From the NCBI GenBank assembly GCA_964502465.1, contig CAZCWX010000654.1:1-15235 (forward strand): 15,235 nt of DNA, read 5' to 3'. The stretch is from CAZCWX01 sp964502465. Its GTDB lineage: Bacteria; Desulfobacterota; Binatia; Bin18. The notes under the pieces were generated by a model. The model made no database searches. It was given only the letters and a program-made list of their open reading frames with translations, and had not been told where the DNA came from. The translations under genes and the position numbers were made by a program. Below are positions 14,178-15,235 of the stretch, in pieces; the stretch's first letter is position 1; every line of letters begins with the position of its first letter.

Positions 14178-14846
14178 ATGATTGCAATCATTGATTATGG
14201 TATGGGCAATCTGCGCAGCGTACAAAAGGGCTTCGAGAAGATGGCGTATGCAGCAGAAGTCACCCGCGAGGCAAGGCGGATCGAATCTGCTGCAGGTGTT
14301 GTCCTCCCTGGAGTCGGAGCATTCGGCGCGTGTATGGATGGCTTAGCTGCCTGTGGTTTGGTCAACACTGTCTATCGCGTTGTCGAGCAGGGCATCCCGT
14401 TGTTAGGTATTTGCGTGGGTATGCAGATCCTGTTCTCAGAAAGTATCGAGTTCGGTCGGGTAAAAGGGCTTGACATTCTCAAAGGCAAAATTGTCCGCCT
14501 TGACCCAGCCCCACTCGATGGTGGAAAAATCCCCCATATGGGCTGGAACCAACTCCGGATGAAGCGTCGCGCTCCGCATCTCGATGGTATCGCTGATGGC
14601 GCAGCCGTGTACTTTGTCCATTCGTACTATCCTGTGCCTGACGATCCAGAGATTATTGCTACAACCACTGACTATGGTAGGACAGAATTCGTTTCGAGCG
14701 TCTGGTGGCGCAATATTTTCGCCACACAATTCCACCCAGAGAAGAGCCAAGCGGTCGGCCTCCGCATTCTCGCCAACTTCGGTAGACTTGTCACCCTTAC
14801 TTCTCAACACTCGACCCTTGACACTCAACACTTGACACTCACTTAA
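14178..14846 (+). CDS. hisH: Imidazole glycerol phosphate synthase, glutamine amidotransferase subunit
   Basis: Hydrolyses glutamine and channels ammonia to HisF, forming imidazole glycerol phosphate and AICAR. The class I amidotransferase triad is Cys79 (GICVGMQ), His186 and Glu188 (FHPEKS). The oxyanion-strand PGVG is at 44-47 and PHMGWNQL at 119-126. The natural end seems to be near ANFGRLV (199-205). The remaining residues up to 222 include a stretch encoded by the heptamer array (QHSTLDT/QHLTLT), making it longer than the about 196-210 usual. ATG at 14178 is the family start but lacks a Shine-Dalgarno sequence, in line with the promoter immediately upstream. It is divergent from the LLM gene and lies 2 nt before hisA. 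hisF is not in the window. Confidence 0.95.
   Translation: MIAIIDYGMGNLRSVQKGFEKMAYAAEVTREARRIESAAGVVLPGVGAFGACMDGLAACGLVNTVYRVVEQGIPLLGICVGMQILFSESIEFGRVKGLDILKGKIVRLDPAPLDGGKIPHMGWNQLRMKRRAPHLDGIADGAAVYFVHSYYPVPDDPEIIATTTDYGRTEFVSSVWWRNIFATQFHPEKSQAVGLRILANFGRLVTLTSQHSTLDTQHLTLT
14803..14844 (+). repeat. Heptamer array 3 forming the 3' end of hisH
   Basis: Five 7-bp units (CTCAACA, CTCGACC, CTTGACA, CTCAACA, CTTGACA), followed by a decayed sixth, encode the last residues of HisH and run to its stop codon, 4 bp before the hisA ATG. The translation has a 7-residue period. Confidence 0.85.
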
Positions 14847-14848
14847 TC

Positions 14849-15235
14849 ATGCTCGTTATCCCCGCCATCGACCTCAAAGCCGGTCAGTGTGTCCGTCTGT
14901 ACCAAGGAGACATGGACCAAGCCACGGTGTATTCTGCCGATCCGGTCGCTGTCGCTCTTCGTTGGCAGACTGAAGGAGCCGAACGACTGCATGTCGTCGA
15001 CCTCGATGGTGCGGTCTCCGGAAAGGAAGTGAATACTACTGTCATTGCGCAAATCTGCACGTCTCTTACGATTCCGGTCCAAGTTGGTGGCGGCATTCGT
15101 AACCTCGACACCATCGAACGCTTATTTTCTCTCGGTGTCAGTCGTACCATTTTAGGAACCGTCGCCTACCGCCAGCCTGAGGTGGTCGCAATGGCTTGCC
15201 AAAGGTTTCCTGGCCAGATCTCAATCGGGATCGAT
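14849..15235 (+). CDS. hisA: Phosphoribosylformimino-AICAR-phosphate isomerase, 5' part (runs off the window)
   Basis: Isomerises ProFAR to PRFAR in histidine synthesis. The 129 residues visible are the first half of the (beta/alpha)8 barrel. IPAIDLKAGQCVRLYQGD has the catalytic Asp8, LHVVDLDGA is the second strand, and PVQVGGGIR carries the phosphate-binding glycines. RTILGTVA follows, and the frame stays open to the last base. The ATG at 14849 gives the standard start MLVIPAIDLKAG. It begins 2 nt after the hisH stop, and no Shine-Dalgarno sequence is present because the preceding bases are the heptamer array, so initiation probably depends on coupling to hisH. An isomerase acting also in tryptophan synthesis (PriA) cannot be excluded. 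Confidence 0.95.
   Translation, partial: MLVIPAIDLKAGQCVRLYQGDMDQATVYSADPVAVALRWQTEGAERLHVVDLDGAVSGKEVNTTVIAQICTSLTIPVQVGGGIRNLDTIERLFSLGVSRTILGTVAYRQPEVVAMACQRFPGQISIGID

Overview
The window is a moderate-GC bacterial chromosome segment with densely packed single-copy genes. The order rpmE, prfA, prmC, murA, hisD, hisB ... hisH, hisA resembles the block I recall from Geobacter-type Deltaproteobacteria. An NtrC-type response regulator and a luciferase-like flavin oxidoreductase fit an uncultured deltaproteobacterial, Binatota or Tectomicrobia-like lineage. That placement is an inference with low confidence. There is no sign of phage, plasmid, transposase or CRISPR.

Left part (1-6181): a HAD-family hydrolase (+) faces a DedA membrane protein (-). 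Upstream of dedA on the minus strand is a full-length GH15 glucoamylase/trehalase-like enzyme. It is divergent from gluconokinase gntK (+), and the 226-bp gap between them carries a perfect 27-bp tandem duplication and a 12-bp AT-rich palindrome. Next on the minus strand come a DUF502 membrane protein, a stand-alone receiver protein, and an NtrC-type sigma-54 activator gene broken in its AAA+ domain, with a tail running into a short palindromic element.

Right part (6300-15235, mostly +): rpmE (L31) has its own intrinsic terminator. Then prfA-prmC (1-nt overlap), murA, hisD and hisB (20-nt overlap) read in one direction. The his run is interrupted by a YdcF/ElyC-like DUF218 membrane protein (+) and an LLM flavin oxidoreductase (-). 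It resumes at hisH, which has its own likely promoter a few bases from the start codon, and hisA, which runs off the window. hisG and hisC are not in the places I would expect.

No new defence or metabolic system is visible. The most unusual signal is a set of four short arrays of 7-bp units (loose consensus NNTCARC, all in + orientation). One lies just after the prmC start codon, one inside prmC before its SAM-binding motif, one between hisB and the DUF218 gene, and one forms the C-terminal codons of hisH. Three of the four are translated and give 7-residue repeats in conserved housekeeping proteins.
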